A stretch of 64,000 bases of DNA, from positions 5,164,893 through 5,228,892 of the forward strand of contig NC_014623.1 of NCBI RefSeq assembly GCF_000165485.1, written 5' to 3'. Numbering within the stretch: the first letter of the stretch is position 1; the number at the start of each line of letters is the position of its first letter. Below, one piece after another: positions 52,164 to 60,894 of this stretch. Under the pieces are notes generated by a model. It did not search any database, had not been told where the DNA came from, and saw only the letters and a program-made list of their open reading frames with translations. The position numbers were made by a program, and so were the translations under genes. The DNA is from Stigmatella aurantiaca DW4/3-1 (lineage in GTDB: Bacteria; Myxococcota; Myxococcia; Myxococcales; Myxococcaceae).

Positions 52164-53303
52164 TCACCTCGGCCGGAGGGTGAGGCTTTTCACCACCGTC
52201 TCGACACCGTTTCGGGGGGACAAGGTGGTGGCGAGCGCGCGCGCCTGAGCCTGGATGGAGGGGGACTCCAGCGCATGACGTAGCGCGGCAATGAGGGTGG
52301 GCGCGTCCACGCCTCGGGCCGGCACGGGGGCGGGGGCGATTCCCAGCCGGTGGGCCCGCTCCGCCCAGAAGGGTTGATCGTACGCATGGGGCACCACGAC
52401 CTGGGGCACCCCCGCGCGAGCGGCCGCCGCCAGGGTGCCTGCGCCCCCGTGGTGCATCACGGCCGCGACGCGAGCGAAGAGCTGGGCATGCGAGGTGTGG
52501 CCGATGCGAAAGAGCTGCCCGTTCGTCTCTTGGCGTCCGGGGGGCACCGTGCCGGTGTAGAGCAGGGCGCGGCAGCCCACGGCGCCGACCACCTCCCGGA
52601 GGAGGTGCTCGTTGAGTCCGGGAGCGCTCCCCGTGAGGCTGCCGAAGCCGATGTAGACAGGAGGGGCCCCCGCCGCCAGGAAGGCCTCGAGCCCGGCGTC
52701 GAGCGGCCGGGGATCCTCGAGCAGCAGTGCCCCCGTGGGTGGAGCCCAGAGCGTCACACCGCCCAGGGGGCCCACGAGCGCCGCGTCCGCGGCGAGCAGC
52801 ACGCGCTCGGGGGCGAACGCGTAGGCGAGCAGGTTCTCCACGTCCGGCAGCCCGTGCTTGGAATGGAAAGCGCGCAGGGTTAGGAGCAATGGCTCCGGCA
52901 GGAGGATGGAGCGGCGCCCGCTGGGCATGAAGAGGCCCGGGGCATAGGCCACGGCCAGCGAGGCCACCCCCGCGGCCTCGGCCGCGGAGCGGACCGCGAA
53001 GGCCATCCCCGCCCCCAGGACGAGATCGGCTCCGGCCGCCAACGCGGGAAGAACGTCGAGCTGCGCTTGAAGCTCTTGCGCGAGGAAGGCCTGGATGGCG
53101 TTGGGACCGGACTGCGTCCGGAGGAATTCGTCCGCGTCTCGCCCCAGCGGGACGAAGGGCACCTCGAAGGCGGCGGCGTCGGGCGCATAGAGCGGCCGTG
53201 CCGCCACCGTGGCCTCATGTCCCGCGGCGCGCAGCCCTCGGGCCAGGGCCAGCATGGGCTGGAAGTCTCCGCGGGAGCCTGGCGCCGCGAGCAGGAATTT
53301 CAT
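52164..53303 (-). CDS. GT1/MGT-type glycosyltransferase
   Basis: The 379-residue GT-B enzyme begins MKFLLAAPGSRGDFQPMLAL and has VYIGFGSLTGSAP and the sugar-nucleotide motif AAVMHHGGAGTLAAAARAGV, then PHAYDQPFWAERAHRLG. This is the pattern of macrolide, sterol and antibiotic glycosyltransferases. I start at ATG 53303, nine bases after GAAGGG; ATG 53312 would leave no spacing. It lies on the same strand directly upstream of the peptide promoter, so it may be a second sugar-adding enzyme for the peptide or an independent self-resistance or tailoring gene. It is divergent from the AtuA-like gene. Confidence 0.85.
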   Translation of the reverse strand: MKFLLAAPGSRGDFQPMLALARGLRAAGHEATVAARPLYAPDAAAFEVPFVPLGRDADEFLRTQSGPNAIQAFLAQELQAQLDVLPALAAGADLVLGAGMAFAVRSAAEAAGVASLAVAYAPGLFMPSGRRSILLPEPLLLTLRAFHSKHGLPDVENLLAYAFAPERVLLAADAALVGPLGGVTLWAPPTGALLLEDPRPLDAGLEAFLAAGAPPVYIGFGSLTGSAPGLNEHLLREVVGAVGCRALLYTGTVPPGRQETNGQLFRIGHTSHAQLFARVAAVMHHGGAGTLAAAARAGVPQVVVPHAYDQPFWAERAHRLGIAPAPVPARGVDAPTLIAALRHALESPSIQAQARALATTLSPRNGVETVVKSLTLRPR

Positions 53304-53405
53304 GACGCCCATCCCTTCACGAATAGCGCATTGCCTTGTCAGGCGGGTCTACCATTGCCAGGAGTTGGGCGGTACCCTTGAAGGTTCGCTGCCAGTGGAG
53401 GCCTC

Positions 53406-55100
53406 GTGAGCACGTCCCCCTTTCGTATCGGCAATGCCTCGGGCTTCTATGGTGACCGCTTCTCGGCCTTCCGCGAGATGCTCGAAGGGGGACGGCTCGA
53501 CGTCCTCACCGGGGACTACCTCGCCGAGTTGACGATGCTCATCCTCGGCCGGGACCGGATGAAGGATCCGGACGGGGGCTTCGCGAAGACCTTCCTCCGG
53601 CAGATGGAGCAGTGCCTGGGGCTGGCCGCCGAGAAACGGGTGAAGATCGTCACGAACGCGGGCGGGTTGAACCCCGCGGGCCTCGCCGCCGCGCTGCGGG
53701 CCCTGGCCGGGCGCCTCGGCGTGAAGGTCCAGGTGGCTCACGTCGAGGGGGATGATCTCCTGGGGCGTGCCGGGGAGCTGGGGCTCGGAACGCCCCTCAC
53801 GGCGAACGCCTACCTGGGCGCGTGGGGGATCGCCGCGTGCCTGCGCGCGGGGGCCGACATCGTCGTCACCGGACGGGTGACCGATGCGTCGCTCGTCGTG
53901 GGCCCGGCCGCCGCGCACTTTGGCTGGCGGCCCGATGAGTGGGACCGGCTCGCGGGGGCCATGGCGGCCGGTCACGTGCTCGAGTGCGGGGCTCAGGCCA
54001 CGGGCGGCAACTACTCGTTCTTCACGGAGGTGGACGTCCGCCGCCCGGGCTTCCCGATCGCCGAGATCGACGCTTCAGGTGCCTGTGTCATCACGAAGCA
54101 CGAGGGCACCGGCGGCGCGGTGACCGTCGACACGGTGCTCGCGCAGATGCTCTATGAGATTTCGGGCGCCCGGTACGCGGGGCCCGACGTGACGGCGCGC
54201 TTCGATACCGTGGAGCTGTCCTCGGAAGGGCCCGACCGCGTCCGCATGAGCGGGGTGCGGGGTGAGCCGCCGCCTCCCACGGTGAAGGTCTGCTTGAACC
54301 ACCTGGGTGGGTTCCGCAACGAGATGACCTTCGTCCTCGTGGGGCTGGACATCGAGCAGAAGGCGCACCTGGTGCGCGAGCAGCTCGAAGCGGCCCTGGT
54401 CAAGAAGCCGAAAGAAGTTCACTGGACGCTTGTCCGGACCGATCGGGAGGATGCGCCCACGGAGGAGCAGGCGGCGGCGTTCCTGCGGGTCGTGGTGAAG
54501 GATCCCGACACGAAGGTGGTGGGGCGTGCCTTCAGCGGGGCGGTGATTGAGCTGGCCCTGGCCAGCTATCCAGGCTTCACGATGACGACGCCGCCCACGG
54601 ACGGCGCGCCCTATGGCGTGTACACGCCCGCATATATTGATGCGGGACAGGTCGAGCACGTCGCCGTCCTACCGGATTTGACGCGAAGCGTTATTCCGCC
54701 ATCCAAGGAGACGCGCGTGCTGGAGGCGGTGGCGCCTCCCGCGCTTCCCTTGCCACTGCCTGCCGGGCCGACGCGCCGCGTGCCCCTGGGACGTGTCGCC
54801 GCCGCCCGGAGTGGCGACAAGGGCGGAACGGCGAACATCGGGCTCTGGGTGCGGACGGACGAGGCCTGGCGGTGGCTGGTGCATGCGCTCACCGCCGATG
54901 CGCTTCGGGAACTGCTTCCCGAGACGAAGGCGTTTCCCATCGAGCGGCACCTCTTCCCCCGTCTCCGGGGGGTGAACTTCGTCATCGACGGATTGCTCGG
55001 TGAGGGCGTTTCCTCCTCGACGCGCTTCGATCCCCAGGGAAAGGCGCTCGGAGAGTGGCTCCGGTCGCGCCATGTCGATGTTCCCGAAGCGCTCCTGTGA
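53406..55100 (+). CDS. AtuA-like DUF1446 protein
   Basis: The 564-residue protein begins at GTG 53406 with GGAGG upstream. It matches the acyclic-terpene-utilisation AtuA type: RIGNASGFYGDRFSAFREML, VKIVTNAGGLNPAGLAAALR, GADIVVTGRVTDASLVVGP, then ASGACVITKHEGTGGAVTVD, and a C-terminal AARSGDKGGTANIGLWVRT domain that is a separate protein in some genomes. AtuA is needed for citronellol and geraniol breakdown in Pseudomonas, but its chemistry is unknown. No other Atu gene is near. It converges with the GH127 gene at 7 bases. Confidence 0.85.
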   Translation: MSTSPFRIGNASGFYGDRFSAFREMLEGGRLDVLTGDYLAELTMLILGRDRMKDPDGGFAKTFLRQMEQCLGLAAEKRVKIVTNAGGLNPAGLAAALRALAGRLGVKVQVAHVEGDDLLGRAGELGLGTPLTANAYLGAWGIAACLRAGADIVVTGRVTDASLVVGPAAAHFGWRPDEWDRLAGAMAAGHVLECGAQATGGNYSFFTEVDVRRPGFPIAEIDASGACVITKHEGTGGAVTVDTVLAQMLYEISGARYAGPDVTARFDTVELSSEGPDRVRMSGVRGEPPPPTVKVCLNHLGGFRNEMTFVLVGLDIEQKAHLVREQLEAALVKKPKEVHWTLVRTDREDAPTEEQAAAFLRVVVKDPDTKVVGRAFSGAVIELALASYPGFTMTTPPTDGAPYGVYTPAYIDAGQVEHVAVLPDLTRSVIPPSKETRVLEAVAPPALPLPLPAGPTRRVPLGRVAAARSGDKGGTANIGLWVRTDEAWRWLVHALTADALRELLPETKAFPIERHLFPRLRGVNFVIDGLLGEGVSSSTRFDPQGKALGEWLRSRHVDVPEALL

Positions 55101-55107
55101 AGGGGGC

Positions 55108-57930
55108 TTACTTGATCAGCCAGTTGTGATCGGGCGTCCCGTTGTCCTGGTACTGCTCGACGTTGGCCGAGTCGGCCGTCGACGCGTTGTGGACGGCGAG
55201 CACCTTGCCGCTGTTCGCGTTCTGGATCCGCACCGAACCACTTCCACCCGTGTTGACCCGGATTCGCCACAGGTGGTCCGCGGTACCGGTGTCGTCGAAC
55301 TGCACGACCTGCGCCGAGTCCGCCGTCGACATCCCGCTCACGCCGAGCACCTTGCCTGAGTTCACATTGCGGATGCGGAAGTAGCCATTCGCGTCCGGCA
55401 GGAACACCCACCGGTGGTCTGCCGAGCCAACATCGGAGTACTGCTGCACCCGCGCCGAGTTGGCGGTGGACATGTTCTCCACGGCGAGCATCTTGCCGGA
55501 GTGGACGTTCTGGATCTTGATCGAGCCATCGGGGATCAGACGCCAGTCGTGGTCCGCGGTGCCGGTGTCGTCGAACTGCACGGCCTGCGCCGAGTTGGCG
55601 GTGGACATCCCGCTGACGCCCAGCACCTTTCCGCTGTTGCCGTTGCGCAGCCGCATCCAGCCATTGCCGGAGTCGATCAGTTGCCACCGGTGGTCTGCCG
55701 AGCCGACATCGGAGTACTGCTGCACCCGCGCCGAGTTGGCGGTGGACATGTTCTCCACGGCGAGCACCTTGCTGGAGTTGACGTTCTGCAGCTTCACGAA
55801 GCCGCCCCCGGCGTCGATGATCCGCCACAGGTGGTCGGCGGTGCCGTTGTCATCGAACTGGACGACGTTGGCCGAGTCGGCACCCGACATTCCGTCCACG
55901 CCGAGCACCTTGCCCGAGTGGCGGTTTTGCAGCCGGTAGTTCGCGCCCTGCGGCACCCACGCGCGGGTCCCACCGGTCTGCGGGAAGGCGGTGATCCGCA
56001 GCCGGGCCGCGCCCATCGGAATGAGCGTCACGGGCTCGACCGGGGTGGCGGTGGCGATGGGGCCGTCCTGAAGGGGGGTGACGACGTGCTGGCTGTCGGC
56101 TTGCCATCCGTCGATGCGTTGGCCGCTGGTGGTCAACCGGATGGGGGCATTGGCCGGTGTGAACGGATCGGCGAGGTTGCCGACCCCGGTGGTCACGGAG
56201 ATCGCCGCGCCAGGCACCAATCCGTAGTTCCAGGAAGAGCCCGCGTGCACGTCGTACTGGGGCCACTGGGCGGTCCCGCCCGTCTGGACCCAGTTCTCGG
56301 TGATGCGCAGCGAGAACGTCAGGGGCCCGTGGTTGACCGAGACAGCATTGTGCTGCGCCGGCCACGTGCGCACGGTGGGGCGCATCGGCAACCGGAGCGT
56401 GACGGTGTCGCCGTTGGCCCAGGTCCGGGTGGTGCTCGCGTAGCGAGGCCCACCGCTGACGGGAACCGTCGCGCCGTTGATCCGCAGCTCCGGCGCGGTA
56501 CACCACGCCGGGATGCGCAGTTGCAGCGGGAAGGTGGCGGGCCCGGTCATCGCGAGGCTCAGCGTGATGGTGTCCGTGAAAGGGTAGTGGGTGTTCTCGG
56601 TGATGGTGACCCGGACGCCGCCCGCCACGGTGGCGGTCACCGTACAGGGCCCATACATCGCCGCGCACAAGCCCCCATCGGGCGTGGCGAGCCACATCTC
56701 CTCGACGAAGTACGGCCAGCCCATGCCGTAGTTGTGCGGACAGCAGCGGTACTCGTCGATGCCGGACTTGTAGGACTGCATGGCAAAGCCGTTCTGGAAT
56801 TGCCCCAGGGTCTTCGGGGCGTTGTCCAGATCGATGCTGTTGGCGCTGGTGATGTAGTGGATCGACCGGCCCAGCGGGTCCAGGGCCGCGGGCAGCGAGT
56901 TGAACGCCAGGTCCTCGACGCGGTCCGCCCACACCGGGTCGCCGGTGATCCGGTTGAGCAGCTCGTGGCTCAGCATGTACTCGACGATGCCGCACGTCTC
57001 GAAGCCCTGGCGGGGATCCACCAGGCCGGCCCGGATGTTCTCATCCCCGGCGAAGCCACCCCCGGGGAACTGTCCGAAGCGCGCTTGCACATCGTTGTAG
57101 CGGTCGTAGCTGGCGGTGCGGTGCCGCGCCTCGCCGGAGAGCACCCCATACTGGGCGGGCTCCCGGAAGCCCTGCGCGATGTTGACGTTGTGCAGGTTGG
57201 GCAGGCCGTCGACCCAGTTGGCCGAGTTGCTGTGGATCTTCCGGACCAGGTCGAGCAGGAACGGGTCGCCCGTATGGTTGTAGAGCCAGTAGATGACGTC
57301 GATCGCGTCCCCCCACCGCCAGGTGCCCCAGCCATCGCGGAACACACCGGTCGGCTGGCCATTGAGGTAGGAAAAGAACCGGGTGAGGAACGGGACAATT
57401 CGGCTGTCCCCCGTGTATTCGGCGTGTGCCCGCAGCGCCTGGAGCATCGGCATGTGCGGCCAGACATCGGCGTGCCCATTGAGCGAGGTGCGCAAGCCCG
57501 TGGGGCCGAAGAAGCCATCGGAGGCTTGGGTTCCGAGCACGCCATCGATCCAGCGGGACGCCGTGGACAGCACGGTGGGGTTGCCAGTGACGTAGCCGAG
57601 GTCGACGTAGCCGCGCAGCCAGTAGGTGACCTCTTCCCAGCCCCCGAGGTTGGGCCGGGTCCATCCCGTGTTGTCGTATTGGAGGAAGTGGGACACCTCC
57701 ATGAACCGACCGCAGAGGCCATTGACCTGGCGGTCCAACTGGGTGGCAAGCCAGCCCTGGGGCCGGACAGCCCCTGGCGGCAGGCGCAGGAACGCGTCCG
57801 GCCGCAGCGGGGATCGGTTGAGCATGTAGGCGGCCGCGGCCGCGGCTTGGGCCTCGCCGGGACGGGCCACCACGGCCGCACCGGCGGCAGCCAGACCGCC
57901 CTTGATGAGTTCACGTCTGTCGATCTTCAT
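55108..57930 (-). CDS. Tat-exported GH127 beta-L-arabinofuranosidase-like enzyme with ricin-type lectin repeats
   Basis: The 940-residue protein has a twin-arginine signal (MKIDRRELIKGGLAAAGAAV). The catalytic part (to about 640) carries the GH127 zinc site: GFETCGIVEY near residue 312 (Glu-x-Cys) and EYRCCPHNYGMGW near residue 394 (two Cys, one the nucleophile), so the active site is intact. From about 665 to the end come six repeats of about 46 residues, each with a SGKVLxV...QFDDTGTADHxWRI pattern, forming two ricin-type trefoils. It would cleave plant or microbial arabinofuranosides outside the cell while bound to sugars. The start is ATG 57930 with AGAGGTG eight bases upstream. Confidence 0.92.
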   Translation of the reverse strand: MKIDRRELIKGGLAAAGAAVVARPGEAQAAAAAAYMLNRSPLRPDAFLRLPPGAVRPQGWLATQLDRQVNGLCGRFMEVSHFLQYDNTGWTRPNLGGWEEVTYWLRGYVDLGYVTGNPTVLSTASRWIDGVLGTQASDGFFGPTGLRTSLNGHADVWPHMPMLQALRAHAEYTGDSRIVPFLTRFFSYLNGQPTGVFRDGWGTWRWGDAIDVIYWLYNHTGDPFLLDLVRKIHSNSANWVDGLPNLHNVNIAQGFREPAQYGVLSGEARHRTASYDRYNDVQARFGQFPGGGFAGDENIRAGLVDPRQGFETCGIVEYMLSHELLNRITGDPVWADRVEDLAFNSLPAALDPLGRSIHYITSANSIDLDNAPKTLGQFQNGFAMQSYKSGIDEYRCCPHNYGMGWPYFVEEMWLATPDGGLCAAMYGPCTVTATVAGGVRVTITENTHYPFTDTITLSLAMTGPATFPLQLRIPAWCTAPELRINGATVPVSGGPRYASTTRTWANGDTVTLRLPMRPTVRTWPAQHNAVSVNHGPLTFSLRITENWVQTGGTAQWPQYDVHAGSSWNYGLVPGAAISVTTGVGNLADPFTPANAPIRLTTSGQRIDGWQADSQHVVTPLQDGPIATATPVEPVTLIPMGAARLRITAFPQTGGTRAWVPQGANYRLQNRHSGKVLGVDGMSGADSANVVQFDDNGTADHLWRIIDAGGGFVKLQNVNSSKVLAVENMSTANSARVQQYSDVGSADHRWQLIDSGNGWMRLRNGNSGKVLGVSGMSTANSAQAVQFDDTGTADHDWRLIPDGSIKIQNVHSGKMLAVENMSTANSARVQQYSDVGSADHRWVFLPDANGYFRIRNVNSGKVLGVSGMSTADSAQVVQFDDTGTADHLWRIRVNTGGSGSVRIQNANSGKVLAVHNASTADSANVEQYQDNGTPDHNWLIK
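55408..55767 (-). repeat. Near-identical DNA repeats in the lectin region
   Basis: Two stretches of about 85 bases, near 55408-55491 and 55684-55767, are almost identical (for example CGGAGTACTGCTGCACCCGC in both) at a spacing of 276 bases, which equals two lectin repeats. This shows recent internal duplication of repeat pairs. The other units are more diverged. Confidence 0.75.
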
Positions 57931-58000
57931 GGCAGGAACACCTCTTGGTGCGGGTTCATCCCCAATCGAGGAATATTGAAATAGTCTGAATATGCATGCT

Positions 58001-58017
58001 AACCAGGAAATCTGGTT
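58001..58017. promoter_or_regulatory. 6-bp inverted repeat before the HEAT-like gene
   Basis: AACCAG (58001-58006) and CTGGTT (58012-58017) are perfect complements across GAAAT. The repeat ends five bases before the likely ATG at 58023, inside an AT-rich divergent promoter region shared with the glycosidase gene (57931-58022). It could be an operator or control ribosome access. Confidence 0.4.
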
Positions 58018-58022
58018 CTGAC

Positions 58023-59204
58023 ATGCAACGTCCTTTCTTCAAGGCCATCGGCGTCCTGGGGGTCCTGCTGCTCATCGCCCTGGGCGCCGCGTGGTTTTCG
58101 CACCGCTCGGACGCCTCAGAGAGAGCATCCTCGGCCCCCCAAGCTTCCCCGGCTCCGCCCGTCCTGGGCGCCCCGTCCGCAGTGCCTCCCTCCGGTGCGG
58201 GAGCGCCCACCGTCCCGGGGGAGCGCAAACCCAAGGAGGACATCCTGCCCATGCCCGGGTGCTGGGAGGGGGTGGCGGAGTTCGACAAGAACGGCTCGCT
58301 GGAGACCTTCCGTCAGGCGCTGAGCGCCGCGGCCGGGGCGGGGGACTCCGAGTTGTTGCTCTACCTCCAGGAACGGCTCACGGAGCTCATCGCGGAGGAC
58401 CCGGGCAAGGCGCTCCAGGTGCTGGCGTGGGCGGAGAAGTCCTCGCCGCCCGAGCTGGGCGTCTACATGGAGGCGCTGAAGCGCGCGCCCGCCGTCCACC
58501 AACCCCAGGTGGTGGAACGCCTGCTGAAGATGGGGGAGGACTCGGGCGCCCAGCCCAGCAACCGCGCCGCCGCCATGGACGCGCTGGAGTCCCAGAAGCG
58601 CCTGTCGGCCTCGAGCATCCAGCGCCTGAAGGCCCTCGCGATGGATCCGGCCACCGACGCGGCGGGCTGGATGGCCACGCGCACCCTGGGCCGGGTGATG
58701 AAGGAGGACTACGAGCGCACCGGCACCTTCGCCCCCTACTGGAACGAGCTGCTCGAGGTGGGCGAGAAATCCGAGGACCTGGCCGTGCGTCTGCTGGCCC
58801 TGGAGATGCCCTCCTATTCGGACCCCCTCATCGGGGGCGAGTCGATGGATCGGCTCGCGGCCATCATGCGCCAGGATCCGGAACGCGACGTGCGCGAGAT
58901 GGCCGCCTTCCGGCTCGCCGTCACGGAGGATCCCCAGAAGGCCCTGGAGGCCTACCGCACGGCCTTCCCCCTGGAGAAGGACGAGTGCGTGCGCTGGGCG
59001 CTCTTCCGCTTCGCCGTCCGCGCCGCGGGCCCTGGCGCCCTGCCTTTGCTCCAGCAGATGGCCGCCCAGGATCCGCGCTTCGTGCAGGACTACCAGGACT
59101 TCCAGCGGCTCTATGCCGAGGGCACCGTGGACTTCGCCCGTATCTGGCTGGGCGTGCAGGAGCGCCACCGGTGCACCATCGAGGAAGGGGCTCCCCACCA
59201 ATGA
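58023..59204 (+). CDS. Exported HEAT-like helical protein
   Basis: The 393-residue protein starts at ATG 58023 (an upstream ATG at 57996 is in frame but precedes the inverted repeat). It has one N-terminal membrane helix (AIGVLGVLLLIALGAAWF), then a Pro/Ala-rich linker and helical repeats (LYLQERLTELIAEDPGKALQ, RLKALAMDPATDAAGWMATR, EALRVRLLALEMPS-like units). This suggests an alpha-solenoid facing the periplasm. Four bases overlap the next gene (ATGA), so both are coupled. I know no named family. The related helical gene follows. Confidence 0.65.
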   Translation: MQRPFFKAIGVLGVLLLIALGAAWFSHRSDASERASSAPQASPAPPVLGAPSAVPPSGAGAPTVPGERKPKEDILPMPGCWEGVAEFDKNGSLETFRQALSAAAGAGDSELLLYLQERLTELIAEDPGKALQVLAWAEKSSPPELGVYMEALKRAPAVHQPQVVERLLKMGEDSGAQPSNRAAAMDALESQKRLSASSIQRLKALAMDPATDAAGWMATRTLGRVMKEDYERTGTFAPYWNELLEVGEKSEDLAVRLLALEMPSYSDPLIGGESMDRLAAIMRQDPERDVREMAAFRLAVTEDPQKALEAYRTAFPLEKDECVRWALFRFAVRAAGPGALPLLQQMAAQDPRFVQDYQDFQRLYAEGTVDFARIWLGVQERHRCTIEEGAPHQ

Positions 59205-60205
59205 TCTCCTCCCGTCCTCCTGTTCCCCCGAAGCATGCTTCCCGGTGGTGGGTGGTGTGGTTGGCCTCGGCGGCATGGCTGCTGCCGATCACCGCCGGGG
59301 CCGAGGCCCCGTTGAAGCAGACGGCGTGCTCGTTTACCGGGATGATCGACGAGCTGCGCGTGGCGTTGAAGTCGGGCTCGCCGGCCTACCGCAAGTACGC
59401 CCGGGAGCGGCTCAAGGCCGCCGCGCGCGTCATGCCCGCGGACGAGCTGCGCGCGGCCGTGCAGAGCGAGCACGACCCGGACACCCTGGAGTCGCTGGGC
59501 GCGGCGCTTGCCAGCAAGTCCTCCTTCACGGAGGACGCCACCCTCGTGCAGCCCTTGCTCGTCCGCGCGGCGGGAGATGCGGACCCCCAGGCCCGCGCCG
59601 CGGCGGTGCGGAGCCTGCGGGGCACGGGCTCCGTGGACCTCATGGCGAAGAACAGCGGCGTGGTGACGTACGAGCAGCTCATCCGCGACAGCGCCCCCGA
59701 GGTGCGTCAAGCCGTGGCGGACAACCTCATCCACGAGAGCGCCAAGGTGTATTTCGGCCACGACCGCACCGTGTCCGAGGCGGCCGTGTCCGCGGCGCTG
59801 GCCTCGAAGGATCCCCAGGTGGCCGCGAAGCTGCTGTCCGAGGTCTCCATGGAGGCCGTCGGCCACGAGACGGTGGAGCGGCTGCGCCAGCAGTTGCGCG
59901 CGGACGATCCCGCCCTGCGAGGGGCGGCGGCCACGGCGCTCGGCGGAGTCCCTGGGGCGGAGGCCCCCGCCATGCGCGAAGCGCTCGTGTCGCTCTACCG
60001 CGGCGAGAAAGACCCGGCGGTGCGCAAGGCCGCGCTGCAAGGGATCGTCCGGTTGGGCATGGGGGGCGCTCGCTCCACGCTCGAGTCCCTGCGGGGCGTG
60101 GCCCCTGGGCTCGATCCGGAAATCGATGCCTGGCAATCCGCGCTCAACCGCGGACTCCAGGAGTGGCACTTGCTGCTGCGCGAAAAGGAGCGCTTGCGCA
60201 GGTAG
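59201..60205 (+). CDS. Exported HEAT-repeat protein
   Basis: The 334-residue product begins at ATG 59201 overlapping the preceding stop. The signal peptide is WWVVWLASAAWLLPITAGA, cleaved near AEA. The mature part has clear HEAT-like helix pairs (ARAAAVRSLRGTGSVDLM, APEVRQAVADNLIHESA, DPALRGAAATALGGVPG, KDPAVRKAALQGIVRLG). Such solenoids bind proteins or, in some cases, act as phycobilin-lyase-like scaffolds. With its neighbour it probably forms a two-protein periplasmic unit of unknown target. It is followed 48 bases later by the peptidase-like gene, which has its own strong Shine-Dalgarno sequence. Confidence 0.72.
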   Translation: MISSRPPVPPKHASRWWVVWLASAAWLLPITAGAEAPLKQTACSFTGMIDELRVALKSGSPAYRKYARERLKAAARVMPADELRAAVQSEHDPDTLESLGAALASKSSFTEDATLVQPLLVRAAGDADPQARAAAVRSLRGTGSVDLMAKNSGVVTYEQLIRDSAPEVRQAVADNLIHESAKVYFGHDRTVSEAAVSAALASKDPQVAAKLLSEVSMEAVGHETVERLRQQLRADDPALRGAAATALGGVPGAEAPAMREALVSLYRGEKDPAVRKAALQGIVRLGMGGARSTLESLRGVAPGLDPEIDAWQSALNRGLQEWHLLLREKERLRR

Positions 60206-60253
60206 CAGCCGTTTCACCCCGCAGTCCCGCAGTGTCGTCCCCGAGGAGGATGT

Positions 60254-60796
60254 ATGAATGTGAAGAAGGTGTTGTACACCGCCAGCGCGTTGCTGGCGGG
60301 CTGGGCCGGAGTGGCCGTCGCGGCGAACGCCAAGGGCCCCATCTGCGAGCCCAACGCACGCGTGAACTCGACGACGTATTACAGCTGCAGCAGCGGCAGC
60401 CACACGGCGCTCGACATCAGCAACAGCACGTGCGGTGAGTGGAACCACCGCGCCATGCTCGCGGGCAGCTTCGCCTACACGTATTACGGCGGATGTGCGG
60501 CGGCGTGCAACGGCTCGACCTGTAACGGCGGCGCGGGCAACTACTACGTCGTCTCGGGAGCCAGCGGCTGGGACTTCCGCCAACTGCACATCTACGCCAA
60601 CGTCAGCTCGGGCACGAAGACGTGCGACGGCTGCGCCCTGGGCCTGGTGGGCGGCACCGGGGATGCCACCGGTCCCCATGTGCACGCGGACAACCGCCAG
60701 TACGGCACCCGCAAGTCCGCCTGGTACACCAGCAAGGGCACCACCTGCGGCACCACGGGCAACTGCACCACGGTGATCGGCGCCCCGTCGCTGTAG
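60254..60796 (+). CDS. Secreted M23-type metallopeptidase-like protein
   Basis: The 180-residue protein starts at ATG 60254 behind GAGGAGG with a signal peptide (VLYTASALLAGWAGVAVAAN). It keeps the zinc motifs of M23 peptidases: HTALDI (His50, Asp54) and GPHVHAD (His142, His144), with LHIYA between. M23 enzymes cut Gly-rich bonds in bacterial peptidoglycan, as in lysostaphin or LasA, and would help a predator lyse prey. Eight or more cysteines (CNGSTCNGG, CDGCALG) suggest disulfides for use outside. The domain is short, and whether it is active needs proof, but the ligands are all present. Confidence 0.72.
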   Translation: MNVKKVLYTASALLAGWAGVAVAANAKGPICEPNARVNSTTYYSCSSGSHTALDISNSTCGEWNHRAMLAGSFAYTYYGGCAAACNGSTCNGGAGNYYVVSGASGWDFRQLHIYANVSSGTKTCDGCALGLVGGTGDATGPHVHADNRQYGTRKSAWYTSKGTTCGTTGNCTTVIGAPSL

Positions 60797-60809
60797 TCCT
60801 TGCGGTTCT

Positions 60810-60842
60810 CGTCCCGCTCGCGTTTGCCGGGCGGGACGTTTC
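60810..60842 (+). terminator. Terminator after the M23-like gene
   Basis: CGTCCCGC (60810-60817) pairs with GCGGGACG (60831-60838) and is followed by TTTCTC. It sits 14 bases after the stop codon. The T-run is short but the stem is strong. Confidence 0.6.
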
Positions 60843-60894
60843 TCTGGCGACCCCCGTGCCCAGCGTCATCCGCCCAGTCCCCCTGCAATTGGCG

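Noticed and set aside
55108-55930. CRISPR-like periodic repeats
   Set aside because: Period is about 138 or 276 bases and in frame with ricin-type protein repeats; no short direct repeats with unique spacers.
55414-57984. An 856-codon plus-strand open frame
   Set aside because: Antisense to the GH127 gene, whose motifs, Tat signal and Shine-Dalgarno sequence are clear; the periodic look comes from the lectin repeats.
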